Shown here piece after piece: positions 23,174 through 31,396 of a stretch of DNA of 34,754 nt. The DNA lies in contig JAVCCZ010000158.1 of the NCBI GenBank assembly GCA_030765265.1, forward strand, positions 1 to 34,754. Direction: 5' to 3'. Every line of letters starts with the position of its first letter. Position 1 is the stretch's first letter. This DNA is from Candidatus Erginobacter occultus (lineage in GTDB: Bacteria > Auribacterota > Erginobacteria > Erginobacterales > Erginobacteraceae). A program made the position numbers and the translations under genes. The notes under the pieces are model-generated. The model saw only the letters and a program-made list of their open reading frames with translations, searched no databases and was not told the DNA's origin.

Positions 23174-23944
23174 TTAAGGCTGGATCAGGATTGGGGAGCC
23201 GAGCGTGAGGAAGTCGTAAACTTCCTCCTCCTGGGGGTGGAGGAGGCGGACGCAGCCGAAGGAGGCCTCGGTCCCGATCTCCTCGGCGACCCTCGATCCG
23301 TGGATCCCGTAGGCCCCGGGCGGCGGGATGAACTCGATCCAGCGGGTCCCCAGCGGGTATTCCGGGTCATCGGCGGTGACGATGGTCCGGTTATAGGGGT
23401 CGGTCCAGGGGGGATTCTCCAGCTTCCTCAAGACCTGGAACTCGCCTTCCGGGGTGCTGTCGCGTTTCCCCAGGGCCACCGGGTAGGAGCGGATAAAGGA
23501 ATCCCCGAGAAAGACATCCAGGGTCCGTTCGCTCTTATCAACCTCGACCCGGAAGGGGCCATCGATCACCATCAGTTTCCGGCCAACCCGGATCAGGTTG
23601 GGGTCGGCAATGTTATTCAGGCGGATCAGCAGGCCCGTCCCCACGTTGTGGCGGGCCGCGATCCCGCTCAGGGTATCCCCGGGGGCGATGGTATATTCTT
23701 CGCCCAGCCCGGCAATCTCTTCCCAGGATAGGTTATCCCGGGGCGGGGCGGGGATCCCTTCCTCCGGTTCGACGGCAATCTCCGCTTCCTCCTCGATTTC
23801 GGTGACGTCGATGATCACCACCTCCAGCTCTTCTGCTTCCACCTCCAGCGGTTCCGCCGGGGGCGGGGGGGGAGGGAATTCCGGGGGCCGGGTCGCGCAG
23901 CCGGCGGCCAGCAGTCCCAGAGCCACAATCAGGTACTTTCTCAT
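23174..23944 (-). CDS. LysM and L,D-transpeptidase (YkuD) lipoprotein
   Basis: A 256-residue lipoprotein: lipobox LLAAGC with C16, a Pro-rich then strongly acidic linker (20-68), a LysM peptidoglycan-binding domain at about 83-126 (YTIAPGDTLSGIAARHNVGT, LNNIADPNLIRVGRKL), and a YkuD catalytic domain at 131-255. The active site is complete: H215 in YGIHGSR and C231 in TEASFGCVRL. Such enzymes make 3-3 peptidoglycan crosslinks or attach proteins to the wall, in the periplasm. The architecture resembles ErfK/YbiS-type proteins. GGAGG lies 7 bases before the ATG. The long acidic linker (EEEAEIAVEPEEG) is distinctive. Confidence 0.93.
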   Translation of the reverse strand: MRKYLIVALGLLAAGCATRPPEFPPPPPPAEPLEVEAEELEVVIIDVTEIEEEAEIAVEPEEGIPAPPRDNLSWEEIAGLGEEYTIAPGDTLSGIAARHNVGTGLLIRLNNIADPNLIRVGRKLMVIDGPFRVEVDKSERTLDVFLGDSFIRSYPVALGKRDSTPEGEFQVLRKLENPPWTDPYNRTIVTADDPEYPLGTRWIEFIPPPGAYGIHGSRVAEEIGTEASFGCVRLLHPQEEEVYDFLTLGSPILIQP

Positions 23945-24098
23945 TCTTTTCCTCCAGGTTGTTCAGGTTGCCATTTTAAGATCGAACCAGTATATCTCTC
24001 TCCGGCCGTTTCGCGGTAGGAAAAAGTTCAAATAATCCCGCGGAACCGCATCCGGGTGATCCCGGCGCTTTCCCGGGGATTTTCCGGGGATTTTATGA

Positions 24099-24127
24099 TT
24101 GACAGGAAGGTAAGACTACCCTAAATT
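24099..24127 (+). promoter_or_regulatory. Sigma-70-type promoter of the nucleotidyltransferase-like operon
   Basis: Consensus TTGACA (24099-24104), a 17-base spacer and TAAATT (24122-24127), leaving a 5' leader of about 70 bases before the first gene. It is the best -35/spacer combination in the window. Upstream lie only a G+C-rich stretch and the divergent L,D-transpeptidase gene. Confidence 0.65.
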
Positions 24128-24204
24128 AGCCACCCTTTTGAGATGCCCGCCCTCGGTTTTACTCACGAAGCCTCCGTCCGCGGCAGTAATTACAAGGAAT
24201 GATT

Positions 24205-25212
24205 ATGAAAGATCTATATGAACGGATGATTTCGCGTTTCCTCCAGCCGCTCTCCAGCCTGGAGATGGGGATAGGGGACGCTTACTATTTTCTCCGCCGG
24301 GACGGGGCCTTCGTCTTTTCCGAGGGCTACCTCCACCCCGAGGGAGGGGTGATGGGTAAGGTGATGCTCTCCCCCGAACCGGAAGGCGACACCGATATCT
24401 TCGGGAAAAAGTTCCGCTCCAGCTATAAGAAGGTGGTGGGCGGCGAGTTGATCCTGATCCCCCATCCCGAGCAGCTCCAGGTCCAGTTCGAGCTCTCCCC
24501 GGACCTGGACCCCACCCGGCCCCGGCCGGTTTACGAGGAATTTCACGTCGAGTTCCCCTTGAGCGATTTCGCCGGGGTCTTCGAACACCATCACTCCCTG
24601 CGGGAGGCGATGGAGATCTTCCCGATGGTCAGGGATTCGGTTGAGGATATCTGCCGCAATTTTGACGTCCCCCTCTCCCGGCTCGGCTGCACCGGTTCCA
24701 CCTGCTACGGCAAGTTCGAGGAGCCGGATGACGATATCGATATGGTCTGGTACGGTTCGATCGCGGAGAACCAGAAGGTCCTTGACCAGATCAGGGAGGT
24801 GACCCGCGATCCCCGTAACCGGGTCTTCGAGTTCGGCCGCTGGTGGCCGATCCGGTTTTTCTGGAAGAAGATGATGATCTGTTCCTTTTTCAACTACCGC
24901 CTGGAAGAAGAGATCCCGCTGCGGGACTGCCGGATCACGCTTCTGGAGGAGGACGTTAAGGGGGTGGGGATGGTCGATGACGACACCCATTCCATCTATA
25001 TGCCCTCGATCGTGAAGCTTTCCCACCTGCTTTTGAACGGGAAGAAATCCCCGGACCTGAACCTGGTGATTTATGACGGTTCCCTGCGGGGCGAGTATTT
25101 CAATGGAGATTACCTGAAATTTGTCGCCCGCCGGATTTTGATCGAGAAGGAAGGGAGGGAAGAAGAAGCCCTCCTGGTGACTTTGCGCGACCAGATAACC
25201 AAGGAAGATTGA
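24205..25212 (+). CDS. Predicted nucleotidyltransferase-like protein, tandem paralogue 1
   Basis: A 335-residue soluble protein. The centre has TGSTCYGKFEEPDDDIDMVW at 163-182, fitting the nucleotidyltransferase pattern hG-S...D-x-D with S165, D177 and D179 as expected metal/nucleotide ligands. The N-terminal domain (20-135: YYFLRRDGAFVFSEGYLHPE, GKVMLSP, GDTDIFGKKF, SPDLDPTRPRPVY) and the C-terminal part (250-315: DVKGVGMVDDDTHSIYMP, VIYDGSLRGEYFNGDYLKFV) resemble what I recall of archaeal-type predicted nucleotidyltransferases (COG2413), whose C-terminus carries a DD-x-x-x-I-F-x-P and RGxF-x-x-x-G motif. Function and substrate are unknown. An ATG 6 bases upstream directly abuts AAGGA; the chosen ATG has proper spacing. 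It is first in a three-gene operon. Confidence 0.72.
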   Translation: MKDLYERMISRFLQPLSSLEMGIGDAYYFLRRDGAFVFSEGYLHPEGGVMGKVMLSPEPEGDTDIFGKKFRSSYKKVVGGELILIPHPEQLQVQFELSPDLDPTRPRPVYEEFHVEFPLSDFAGVFEHHHSLREAMEIFPMVRDSVEDICRNFDVPLSRLGCTGSTCYGKFEEPDDDIDMVWYGSIAENQKVLDQIREVTRDPRNRVFEFGRWWPIRFFWKKMMICSFFNYRLEEEIPLRDCRITLLEEDVKGVGMVDDDTHSIYMPSIVKLSHLLLNGKKSPDLNLVIYDGSLRGEYFNGDYLKFVARRILIEKEGREEEALLVTLRDQITKED

Positions 25213-25233
25213 GAAACCTACGGAAGAGAGACG

Positions 25234-26298
25234 ATGCGGACTTTTGAGGAAATGATCGAAAAATTTATGCGGCCGATGTCGGAGCTGGAAGGGGGGCGCG
25301 CCAGCGACTCCCTCTACTTCCTCCGGCGGGACGGCAGTTTTATCTTTACCGAAGGTTACTGTCACCCCGAGGGCGGGATGTACGGCAAGATCATCTACTA
25401 CCCGAAGCCGGGCGGAGATATCGATATCTTCGGCCGTGATTACGGATGCACCACGAAAAAGCTGGTCGGCGACGAATGTATCTATATCGGCCACCCCGAG
25501 CAGATCCAGGCTCACGGTAAGATCGATCCCTCGCTCGATCCCGCCGCCCCCCGTCCGGTCTTTGTCGAGTACGAGATGGAGTTTCCCTTAAGCGACTGTG
25601 TGGGTTTTTTCGATCCGGTCCATTCCCTGCGGGCCTGCGTGGATATCTATCCCTGGGTCGGCGAGGGGACCCGGCTGGCGGCCGAGGCCCTGGGCGTCCC
25701 CTGGGAGACCCTGGGGCTGACCGGGTCGCTGGCCTACGGCCGCCACGAGGAGGGCGACGACGACCTCGACCTGGTCATCCCGGGGACGATCGAGGATAAC
25801 CGGCGGGTTTACCGGACCATCCGGAGCCTTTCGGTCCTCCCCGAACACCGGGTGATCGAGTTCGGCCGCTGGTGGCCGATGCGGATGTACGAGCAGGGCT
25901 ACCTGATCTGCCCCTTCTTCACCTACCAGCGCTGGGAGGAAGCCCCGCTGCGGGATTTCACCGTCGAGGTGATCCGGGAAGACGTCGAGGCGACCGGCGT
26001 GGTGGCCGACGATACCCATACCAACTATATGCCCCCGCTCCTCCCCCTGGAGGAGCTGACGATCGAGGGGGAAGCCTCCGGGCCGCTGCCCCTGATCATT
26101 TACGACGGCGCCCTGCGGGGCGAGTTCTTCAACGGCGATATTTTAAAGATGAAAGCCCGCCTGATCGAGGTCAGCCAGCTGGGGGAGACCTTCCCGGCGC
26201 TCCTGGTTACCCTCTGGGACAACATCAGGAAAGTCGGCGAGGACCCGGAACGGCAGTCGGCCCCCATCGTCCCGGCGGGCGGTACCCAGAAACGATAA
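25234..26298 (+). CDS. Predicted nucleotidyltransferase-like protein, tandem paralogue 2
   Basis: A 354-residue soluble protein colinear with the first copy. My hand count of an ungapped alignment over residues 25-310 gives about 142 of 286 identical positions (roughly 50%). TGSLAYGRHEEGDDDLDLVI at 163-182 keeps S165, D177 and D179. FGRWWPMRMYEQGYLICPFF (210-229) and DDTHTNYMPPL (259-269) are shared landmarks. The C-terminus has an extra polar tail (about 333-354, GEDPERQSAPIVPAGGTQKR) lacking in copy 1. GGAAGAGAG precedes the ATG, and the intergenic gap is 21 bases, so it is co-transcribed. No signal peptide or membrane helix is seen. The enzymatic reaction is not predicted beyond the fold. 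Confidence 0.72.
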   Translation: MRTFEEMIEKFMRPMSELEGGRASDSLYFLRRDGSFIFTEGYCHPEGGMYGKIIYYPKPGGDIDIFGRDYGCTTKKLVGDECIYIGHPEQIQAHGKIDPSLDPAAPRPVFVEYEMEFPLSDCVGFFDPVHSLRACVDIYPWVGEGTRLAAEALGVPWETLGLTGSLAYGRHEEGDDDLDLVIPGTIEDNRRVYRTIRSLSVLPEHRVIEFGRWWPMRMYEQGYLICPFFTYQRWEEAPLRDFTVEVIREDVEATGVVADDTHTNYMPPLLPLEELTIEGEASGPLPLIIYDGALRGEFFNGDILKMKARLIEVSQLGETFPALLVTLWDNIRKVGEDPERQSAPIVPAGGTQKR

Positions 26299-26334
26299 TC
26301 CCGGCGCCGGAATTGATTCTCAAGAGGAGTTATA

Positions 26335-27366
26335 ATGGCGGATAAATTCGACAAGATGATGGAAAAATTTCTCAAACCCGTCTCCGACCTCCAGGGCCGG
26401 GTCAAGGATTCCCTGTATTTCCTCCGCGAGGACGGCTGCTTCGTCTTCTCTCACGGCTACTATCACCCGACCCCAGGTTATTTCATCGGGAAGATCATCT
26501 ACTATCCCCTGGCCACGGGCGATTCCGATATCTGGGGCCGCCGCTACCAGGCGATGCACAAGGCCTGGATCGACGGCGAGCACGTGGCGATAATGAACGA
26601 CGTCCAGATCGTCAAGCAGTACGAGGTCGATCCTTCCCTCGATCCGGACAAGCCGCGGCCCCTGGTGGCCGATTACACCCTGGAATTCCCCTTAAAAGAT
26701 TTTGTCGGCTATTTCGATCCCGCCCGCTCGCTTGAACTCTGCCAGGAGATGCACCCCGAGACGGTCAAGCCCTGGGCCGCCCAGACCGCCGAGCTGATGG
26801 AATTCCCGCCGGATAAGATGGGGGTGACCGGATCCCTGGCCTACGGTAAGATTGAAGAGGAGGATATGGATTTTGACGTTATCTTTATGGGAAACCTGGA
26901 GGAGAACCTACGGGTGCGCAACCAGCTTCACCGCTACTCCGAGGAGCCGGCCCGTAAGGTCTTCGAGTTCGGCCGCTACTGGCCGATCCGGATCTACCAC
27001 AACGGCTTTCTCCTCTGCCCGTTTTTCGTCTACGAGAACTGGGAGGACGTCCCCCTGGCCGAGGCCGAGGTCTCGGTAATCGAACGGGACGTGACGGTGA
27101 TCGGGACCATCGTTGACGATACCCATAACGCCTATCTTCCGATCATCCTCGAGTTGAAGGACGTCATCCTCAACGGGAAGGCCCGCGACAACCTGAGGGT
27201 GATCTGCTACGATGGGTCGATCCGGGGGGAATACTGGGAGGGAGAGCGGATCTGGCTGGAAGGCCGGCTTTTGAGGATCGCCGATCGGGGGGGGGAATAT
27301 GACGCGGTAGCGGTGGATATCAGCTTCAATATCTCCAAGAAGAAGCCGGACCAGTATCCTATTTAA
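26335..27366 (+). CDS. Predicted nucleotidyltransferase-like protein, tandem paralogue 3
   Basis: A 343-residue soluble protein, the most diverged copy, with one to three residue indels relative to the other two. TGSLAYGKIEEEDMDFDVIF at 165-184 retains S167, D179 and D181. N-terminal SLYFLREDGCFVFSHGYYHP, the middle DPSLDPDKPRPL and EFGRYWPIRIYHNGFLLCPF, and the C-terminal DDTHNAYLP / YDGSIRGEYWEGE align with its neighbours. The HPEQ seen after the first domain in copies 1 and 2 is changed to MNDVQ here, hinting at altered specificity. AGAGGAG lies 7 bases before the ATG. The stop codon lies inside the stem of a strong terminator, so the operon ends here. Confidence 0.72.
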   Translation: MADKFDKMMEKFLKPVSDLQGRVKDSLYFLREDGCFVFSHGYYHPTPGYFIGKIIYYPLATGDSDIWGRRYQAMHKAWIDGEHVAIMNDVQIVKQYEVDPSLDPDKPRPLVADYTLEFPLKDFVGYFDPARSLELCQEMHPETVKPWAAQTAELMEFPPDKMGVTGSLAYGKIEEEDMDFDVIFMGNLEENLRVRNQLHRYSEEPARKVFEFGRYWPIRIYHNGFLLCPFFVYENWEDVPLAEAEVSVIERDVTVIGTIVDDTHNAYLPIILELKDVILNGKARDNLRVICYDGSIRGEYWEGERIWLEGRLLRIADRGGEYDAVAVDISFNISKKKPDQYPI

Positions 27367-27399
27367 ATTCCCGGGAGTGAATCGCCCGGGAATTTAAAT
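27361..27399 (+). terminator. Strong hairpin terminator after the three-gene operon
   Basis: Arms 27361-27375 and 27385-27399 are perfect 15-bp reverse complements (ATTTAAATTCCCGGG / CCCGGGAATTTAAAT) with a 9-base loop. The last paralogue's stop TAA (27364-27366) is in the left arm. The A+T ends and G+C core resemble an intrinsic terminator working in both directions, though the following U-run is short. Confidence 0.75.
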
Positions 27400-27452
27400 A
27401 TTGAAAATTATTTCCCTTCGGAAGGCTGCTTTCTTCCGGGGGTTGTTTTTTG

Positions 27453-27480
27453 TTGGCGGCGGGGGGAATTCTGCTATGAT
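27453..27480 (+). promoter_or_regulatory. Sigma-70-type promoter upstream of lpxA
   Basis: TTGGCG (27453-27458), a 16-base spacer and TATGAT (27475-27480), 51 bases before the lpxA start and just after the preceding operon's terminator. Confidence 0.5.
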
Positions 27481-27531
27481 GGCGGGGAAATATAATTCCA
27501 ACCGGTTAGTTTGAAGCAAGGGGATTGCGAT

Positions 27532-28329
27532 ATGACCATTCACCCGACCGCGGTGGTCGACCCTGCCGCCGAGATTGACTCCGCCGCCGAAATCGGTCCC
27601 GGCGCGATCATCGAGGGAAAGGTGAAGATCGCCGCCGGGACCCGGGTGATGGCCCACGCCTATATCACCTCCAACACCACGATCGGCCCCGGCAACGTGA
27701 TCCACCCCTTCGCCGTCCTCGGCCACGCCCCCCAGGATCTCGGCTACCGCGGGGAGGAATCCTATCTCCGGATCGGGAAGGGCAATACCTTCCGGGAAGG
27801 CTGCTCGGTCCACCGCGGCTCCCAGGAGGGTTCGGCCACCGTGGTCGGCGACAATAACTTCCTGATGGGTTACTGCCACGTCGGCCACGACTGCGTCATC
27901 GGCAACGAGGTGGTGATCGCCAACGGGGTGCTGCTGGCCGGGCACGTTCACGTCGAGGATAAGTCCTTCATCTCCGGCAACGCCGTCGTCCACCAGTTCG
28001 TCGATATCGGCTCCCTGACGATGATCGGGGGGGCGGCCAAAGTGACCAAGGGTGTCCCCCCCTATCTGATGCTGGTCGAACGGGGGGCGGTGGTGGGGCT
28101 GAACGTGGTCGGGCTCCGGCGGGCTGGTTTCTCTCCCGAGGACCGGCAACGGATCAAGGAAGCCTACAAGCTGCTCTATCATTCCGGGCTCAATGTCACC
28201 CAGGCGCTGGCGGAGATCGAAAAAAGAGACCTCGGTCTGAAGGTGGAGGCGATGGTCGAATTCATCCGCCGCTCCCGCCGGGGGATCAGCCGCCATTCCC
28301 GGGGGGCCTCCCGGGAATTCGAACTCTAA
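27532..28329 (+). CDS. lpxA: Acyl-ACP--UDP-N-acetylglucosamine O-acyltransferase (LpxA)
   Basis: A 265-residue left-handed beta-helix hexapeptide protein, first committed enzyme of lipid A synthesis: transfer of a 3-hydroxyacyl chain from ACP to O-3 of UDP-GlcNAc. The repeats start at once (IHPTAVVDPAAEIDSAAEIG). The LpxA-specific insert HAPQDLGYRGEESYLRIGKG and FREGCSVHRGS are present, and the catalytic histidine is H119 in GYCHVGHDCVIGN. The C-terminal helices (205-250, IKEAYKLLYHSGLNVTQALA) are complete. Length is as usual. The ATG after AAGGGGATTGCGAT is the natural start; the open frame 7 codons upstream is not needed. It stands alone, with no lpxB, lpxD or fabZ next to it; a transporter follows 9 bases later. 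Confidence 0.9.
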   Translation: MTIHPTAVVDPAAEIDSAAEIGPGAIIEGKVKIAAGTRVMAHAYITSNTTIGPGNVIHPFAVLGHAPQDLGYRGEESYLRIGKGNTFREGCSVHRGSQEGSATVVGDNNFLMGYCHVGHDCVIGNEVVIANGVLLAGHVHVEDKSFISGNAVVHQFVDIGSLTMIGGAAKVTKGVPPYLMLVERGAVVGLNVVGLRRAGFSPEDRQRIKEAYKLLYHSGLNVTQALAEIEKRDLGLKVEAMVEFIRRSRRGISRHSRGASREFEL

Positions 28330-28338
28330 GGGGGAACT

Positions 28339-29700
28339 ATGTACCGACTGGTCAGTTTTACCGGGATGCTGGTCCTGGTTGCGATCGCCTTCCTGATCTC
28401 CAACAACAAGAAGCGGATCAGCTTCCGGGTCCTGTTCCTGGGGATCACCCTCCAGGTCTTCTTCGCCCTCATCATCCTCCCCAACAGCCCGCTTAACCGG
28501 GCGATCAAGAGTTCTTTGGGGACCGAGACCGCCCCGGGCGAGGTCTTCTTCGCGGCGATGAACGACGCCGTGATCAAGCTCTTGAGCTTCGCCGAGGACG
28601 GCTCCCGCTTTGTCTTCGGCAACCTGGTCTATAACCAGGTGCCGGTGATGATGCCGACCGGGCCCGACGGCCGGCTGGAGGCGACCGCGGGGGCGATGGC
28701 CCAGACCGGGGCCTACTTCGCCTTCAACGTCCTGCCGACCATCATCTTCTTCTCCTCCCTGATGGGGGTGCTCTACTACCTGGGCGTGATGCAGAAGGTG
28801 GTCGCCTTCTTCGCCAAGATAATGGAGAAGTTCCTCGGGACCAGCGGGGCGGAGACCCTCTCCGCCTCGGCCAATATCTTTGTCGGCCAGACCGAGGCGC
28901 CGCTGGTGGTCAGGCCCTACGTCAACGAGATGACGGTCTCCGAGCTGATGGTGGTGATGGTGGGCGGCTTCGCCACCGTGGCCGGGGGGGTGATGGCGGC
29001 CTACGTGGGGATGCTGAAAGATTATTTCCCGGATATCGCCGGCCACCTGATCTCGGCCAGCATTATGTCGGCCCCGGCCGGGATCGTGATGGCCAAGCTG
29101 ATGTACCCGGAGACCGAGGTGCCCAAGACGATGGGCGGGGTCAGGGTCAAGCTGCCCAAGACCAACGTCAACATCATCGACGCCGCCGCCTCCGGGGCGG
29201 GGACCGGGTTGACCCTGGCCCTCAACGTGGGGGCGATGCTTTTGGCCTTTATTGCCCTGGTCAGTATGGCCAATTTTCTCATCGAGCAGTTCGGCTACCT
29301 GCTGGACCTGATCTTCGGGATCACCACCAACCTGAGCCTGGATATCATCCTCGGCTGGGTCTTCTCACCCCTGGCCTGGGTGATGGGGGTTCCCTGGGCC
29401 GACTGCGAGACGATCGGCCGGCTTTTAGGGGAGAAGATGGCGATCAACGAGTTCGTGGCCTACGCCAGCCTGGCCAACCTTTTGGAGTCCGGGGCCCAGC
29501 TCCACGAGCGGAGTATCGTGATCGCCACCTACGCGCTCTGCGGCTTCGCCAACTTTTCCTCGATCGCCATCCAGATCGGCGGGATCGGGGGGATCGCGCC
29601 CAAGCGCCGCCACGACCTGGCCCGGATCGGCTTCAAGGCGATGATCGGCGGCACCCTGGCCGCCTTTATGACCGGAACCATCGCCGGGATTTTTATGTGA
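28339..29700 (+). CDS. Concentrative nucleoside transporter (CNT/NupC family)
   Basis: A 453-residue polytopic inner-membrane protein importing nucleosides with H+ or Na+. CNT hallmarks are GAETLSASANIFVGQTEAPL at 170-189, the GGVMAAYVGM and SIMSAPAGIVMAKLMYPE stretch, ESGAQLHERSIVIATYALCG and FANFSSIAIQIGGIGGIAP near the C-terminus. Extra residues 55-110, before helix 4, form an exported-side insertion (EDGSRFVFGNLVYNQVPVMM) common in the longer bacterial members. GGGGGAA precedes the ATG. It follows lpxA by 9 bases, so the two may share a message despite unrelated jobs. Confidence 0.92.
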   Translation: MYRLVSFTGMLVLVAIAFLISNNKKRISFRVLFLGITLQVFFALIILPNSPLNRAIKSSLGTETAPGEVFFAAMNDAVIKLLSFAEDGSRFVFGNLVYNQVPVMMPTGPDGRLEATAGAMAQTGAYFAFNVLPTIIFFSSLMGVLYYLGVMQKVVAFFAKIMEKFLGTSGAETLSASANIFVGQTEAPLVVRPYVNEMTVSELMVVMVGGFATVAGGVMAAYVGMLKDYFPDIAGHLISASIMSAPAGIVMAKLMYPETEVPKTMGGVRVKLPKTNVNIIDAAASGAGTGLTLALNVGAMLLAFIALVSMANFLIEQFGYLLDLIFGITTNLSLDIILGWVFSPLAWVMGVPWADCETIGRLLGEKMAINEFVAYASLANLLESGAQLHERSIVIATYALCGFANFSSIAIQIGGIGGIAPKRRHDLARIGFKAMIGGTLAAFMTGTIAGIFM

Positions 29701-29784
29701 TCCGGTCCTCCGGGTGAATCGCCCGCGGGTCCTCCAGCATCGGCCGGCGGCGGTCCTTCCGGCCCGCTCCGGGGAAAAAACGTC

Positions 29785-29813
29785 TGGACAGCGTCCTTCC
29801 GATTGATTAAATT
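29785..29813 (+). promoter_or_regulatory. Possible promoter for the GT2-rfbF-rfbG operon
   Basis: TGGACA (29785-29790), a 17-base spacer and TAAATT (29808-29813), 43 bases before the GT2 gene, inside the 155-base gap after the nucleoside transporter. Confidence 0.45.
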
Positions 29814-29855
29814 AATTCCCATCAACCGCGGAACTCCGGGGATCTGTTTCACGAG

Positions 29856-30593
29856 ATGACTTTGAAATCACAAGACAACCTCTCCCTGGTCCTGCTCTTC
29901 TACAACGAGGAAGAAAGCGTGGTGCCGGTGGTAGGCGAACTCAAGTCCGCCCTTTCCCGGTCTGGTTTCGAGTTCGAACTGATTCTGGTCGACAACGGCT
30001 CCCGGGACCGGACTCCCGAACTGATCCGTGACCTGGCCGAAACCGATCCCCGCCTGAAACCGGTCACGGTGGCGGAGAACCTTGGTCTCGGCTGGGGGGC
30101 GATCAGCGGACTGGCGGTGGCCGGAGGTTCCTGGATCGGATATATGGGGGGTGACGGGCAGGTCGATCCGTCCGACGTGGTTCGACTCTTTAAACTGGCT
30201 GGTTCGGGTTGGGACCTGATCAAGGTCCGGAGAAAAGAGCGCCAGGACGGGTTCGTTCGCGCCTGGATCTCCAACATCTACGTGATGCTGGTCTGCCTGG
30301 TCTTCGGGATGCCCTTCTACGATGTCAACGCTACCCCGAGGATTTTCCGGAGGGAGTGGCTGGATAAATTCCGGCTCGCCTCCCGGGACTGGTTCCTGGA
30401 TGCCGAGCTCCTGATCAAGGCTCATATGCTCGGTATGACCGTCCACGAGTTGCCGATCGTCTTCCAGAAACGGGAAGGGGGGAGCAGCAACGTCAACCTG
30501 AACACGATCTTTGAATTTCTGAAAAATATCGCCCGGTTTCGCTTTGGCAAGGAGTTAAGAGAATGGAAAAGAAACAATCTGTCCAGGTTGTGA
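29856..30593 (+). CDS. GT2 glycosyltransferase (dolichyl-phosphate-sugar synthase-like)
   Basis: A 245-residue GT-A enzyme. LSLVLLFYNEEESVVPVVGE at 9-28, LILVDNGSRDRTPELI, and GYMGGDGQVDPSDVV (D100 in the DxD-like metal site) are GT2 features. NATPRIFRREWLDKF and RDWFLDAELLIKAHMLG match polyprenyl-phosphate mannose or glucose synthases. There is no C-terminal membrane domain, although about 148-165 (VMLVCLVFGMPFYD) is hydrophobic. It probably charges undecaprenyl phosphate with a sugar, or transfers one in the surface-glycan pathway with the next two genes. Its last 31 bases overlap rfbF in another frame, indicating translational coupling. Shine-Dalgarno is weak. Confidence 0.83.
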   Translation: MTLKSQDNLSLVLLFYNEEESVVPVVGELKSALSRSGFEFELILVDNGSRDRTPELIRDLAETDPRLKPVTVAENLGLGWGAISGLAVAGGSWIGYMGGDGQVDPSDVVRLFKLAGSGWDLIKVRRKERQDGFVRAWISNIYVMLVCLVFGMPFYDVNATPRIFRREWLDKFRLASRDWFLDAELLIKAHMLGMTVHELPIVFQKREGGSSNVNLNTIFEFLKNIARFRFGKELREWKRNNLSRL

Positions 30594-31360
30594 TCCTCTG
30601 CGGGGGCCGGGGCACCCGGCTGGTCGAGGAGACCGAGTACCGCCCCAAGCCTATGGTCCGGATCGGGGCCCGCCCGATCCTGACCCACATAATGGATATT
30701 TACTCCGCCTATGGTTTCCAGGATTTCATCCTGACGCTTGGGTTCAAAGGGGAGATGATCAAGGATTACTTTCTCAACTTCGATTATTATACCAACGATT
30801 TCACCATCGATCTCGGCGAGGGGAAGGTGATTACTCCCCATACCCGTCGCCACCCCGACTGGAGGATAACCCTGGCCGATACCGGAGAAATGACCCTGAC
30901 CGGGGGAAGGATCAAAAGGATCGAGCCCTATATTGAGGGCGATATATTTATGGTCACTTATGGCGACGGGGTGGCGGATATCGACATCTCCGCCTTGCTT
31001 GCCCACCATCGGGAGATGGGGAAGCTGGCCACGGTGACCGGGGTCAGACCGATGACCAGGTTCGGGGAGCTGGAGGTCAAAGATGGGCTGGTCCGGGAGT
31101 TCCGAGAGAAGCCGCAGGTCAAAACCGGCCTGATCAACGGCGGCTTCTTCGTCTTCCAGAGGGGGGTCTTTGATTATCTCTCCGACGATTGTTCCCTGGA
31201 GAAGGAACCGCTGGAGAACCTGGCCCGGGACGGCCAGCTGGCGATCTACCGGCACGAGGGCTTCTGGCATTGTATGGACACCTACCGGGATATGGAGAAC
31301 CTGAATGCACTCTGGGCTTCGGGTCAGGCTCCCTGGAAGAGCTCGGGGAATGGGGAATAG
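30563..31360 (+). CDS. rfbF: Glucose-1-phosphate cytidylyltransferase
   Basis: A 265-residue nucleotidyltransferase making CDP-glucose from CTP and glucose-1-phosphate. The CTP-binding loop VVILCGGRGTRLVEETEYRP at 9-28 is followed by K29-P-M-V and HIMDIYSAYGFQDFILTLGF; the metal aspartate is D135 in VTYGDGVADID. GGFFVFQRGVFDYL and HEGFWHCMDTYRDMENLN finish the RfbF pattern. AAGGAG lies 8 bases before the ATG, within the GT2 gene. The last residues (SSGNGE) and stop are made from a GGGGAAT-type simple repeat, so the original C-terminus may have been replaced, though typical RfbF proteins end near this point. Confidence 0.93.
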   Translation: MEKKQSVQVVILCGGRGTRLVEETEYRPKPMVRIGARPILTHIMDIYSAYGFQDFILTLGFKGEMIKDYFLNFDYYTNDFTIDLGEGKVITPHTRRHPDWRITLADTGEMTLTGGRIKRIEPYIEGDIFMVTYGDGVADIDISALLAHHREMGKLATVTGVRPMTRFGELEVKDGLVREFREKPQVKTGLINGGFFVFQRGVFDYLSDDCSLEKEPLENLARDGQLAIYRHEGFWHCMDTYRDMENLNALWASGQAPWKSSGNGE

Positions 31361-31396
31361 GGAATGGGGAATAGAGAATAGGGAATGGGGAATAGG
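31345..31396. repeat. G-rich simple repeat at the rfbF/rfbG junction
   Basis: Seven degenerate units of GGGGAAT, GGGAAT or AGGGAAT type (GGGGAATGGGGAATAGGGAA, then TGGGGAATAGAGAATAGGGA and onward). The left end encodes the C-terminus and stop of rfbF; the right end supplies AGGA, the Shine-Dalgarno of rfbG 8 bases ahead of its ATG. Four or more G-tracts are spaced suitably for a G-quadruplex on the coding strand and mRNA. Confidence 0.8.

Noticed and set aside
23054-23731. A plus-strand open frame covering part of the MITE-like element and the L,D-transpeptidase
   Set aside because: It is antisense to the transpeptidase catalytic domain and carries no conserved motif.
24205-27366. Toxin-antitoxin (MNT/HEPN) or CCA-adding enzyme assignment for the three paralogues
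   Set aside because: There is no HEPN partner, the proteins are much larger than MNT antitoxins, and the poly(A)/CCA polymerase RNA-binding motifs are absent.
27394-29046. A 550-codon minus-strand open frame across lpxA and the nucleoside transporter
   Set aside because: Composition (His/Gly/Asp/Pro repeats) is typical of an antisense shadow; the plus-strand genes have catalytic motifs and ribosome-binding sites.
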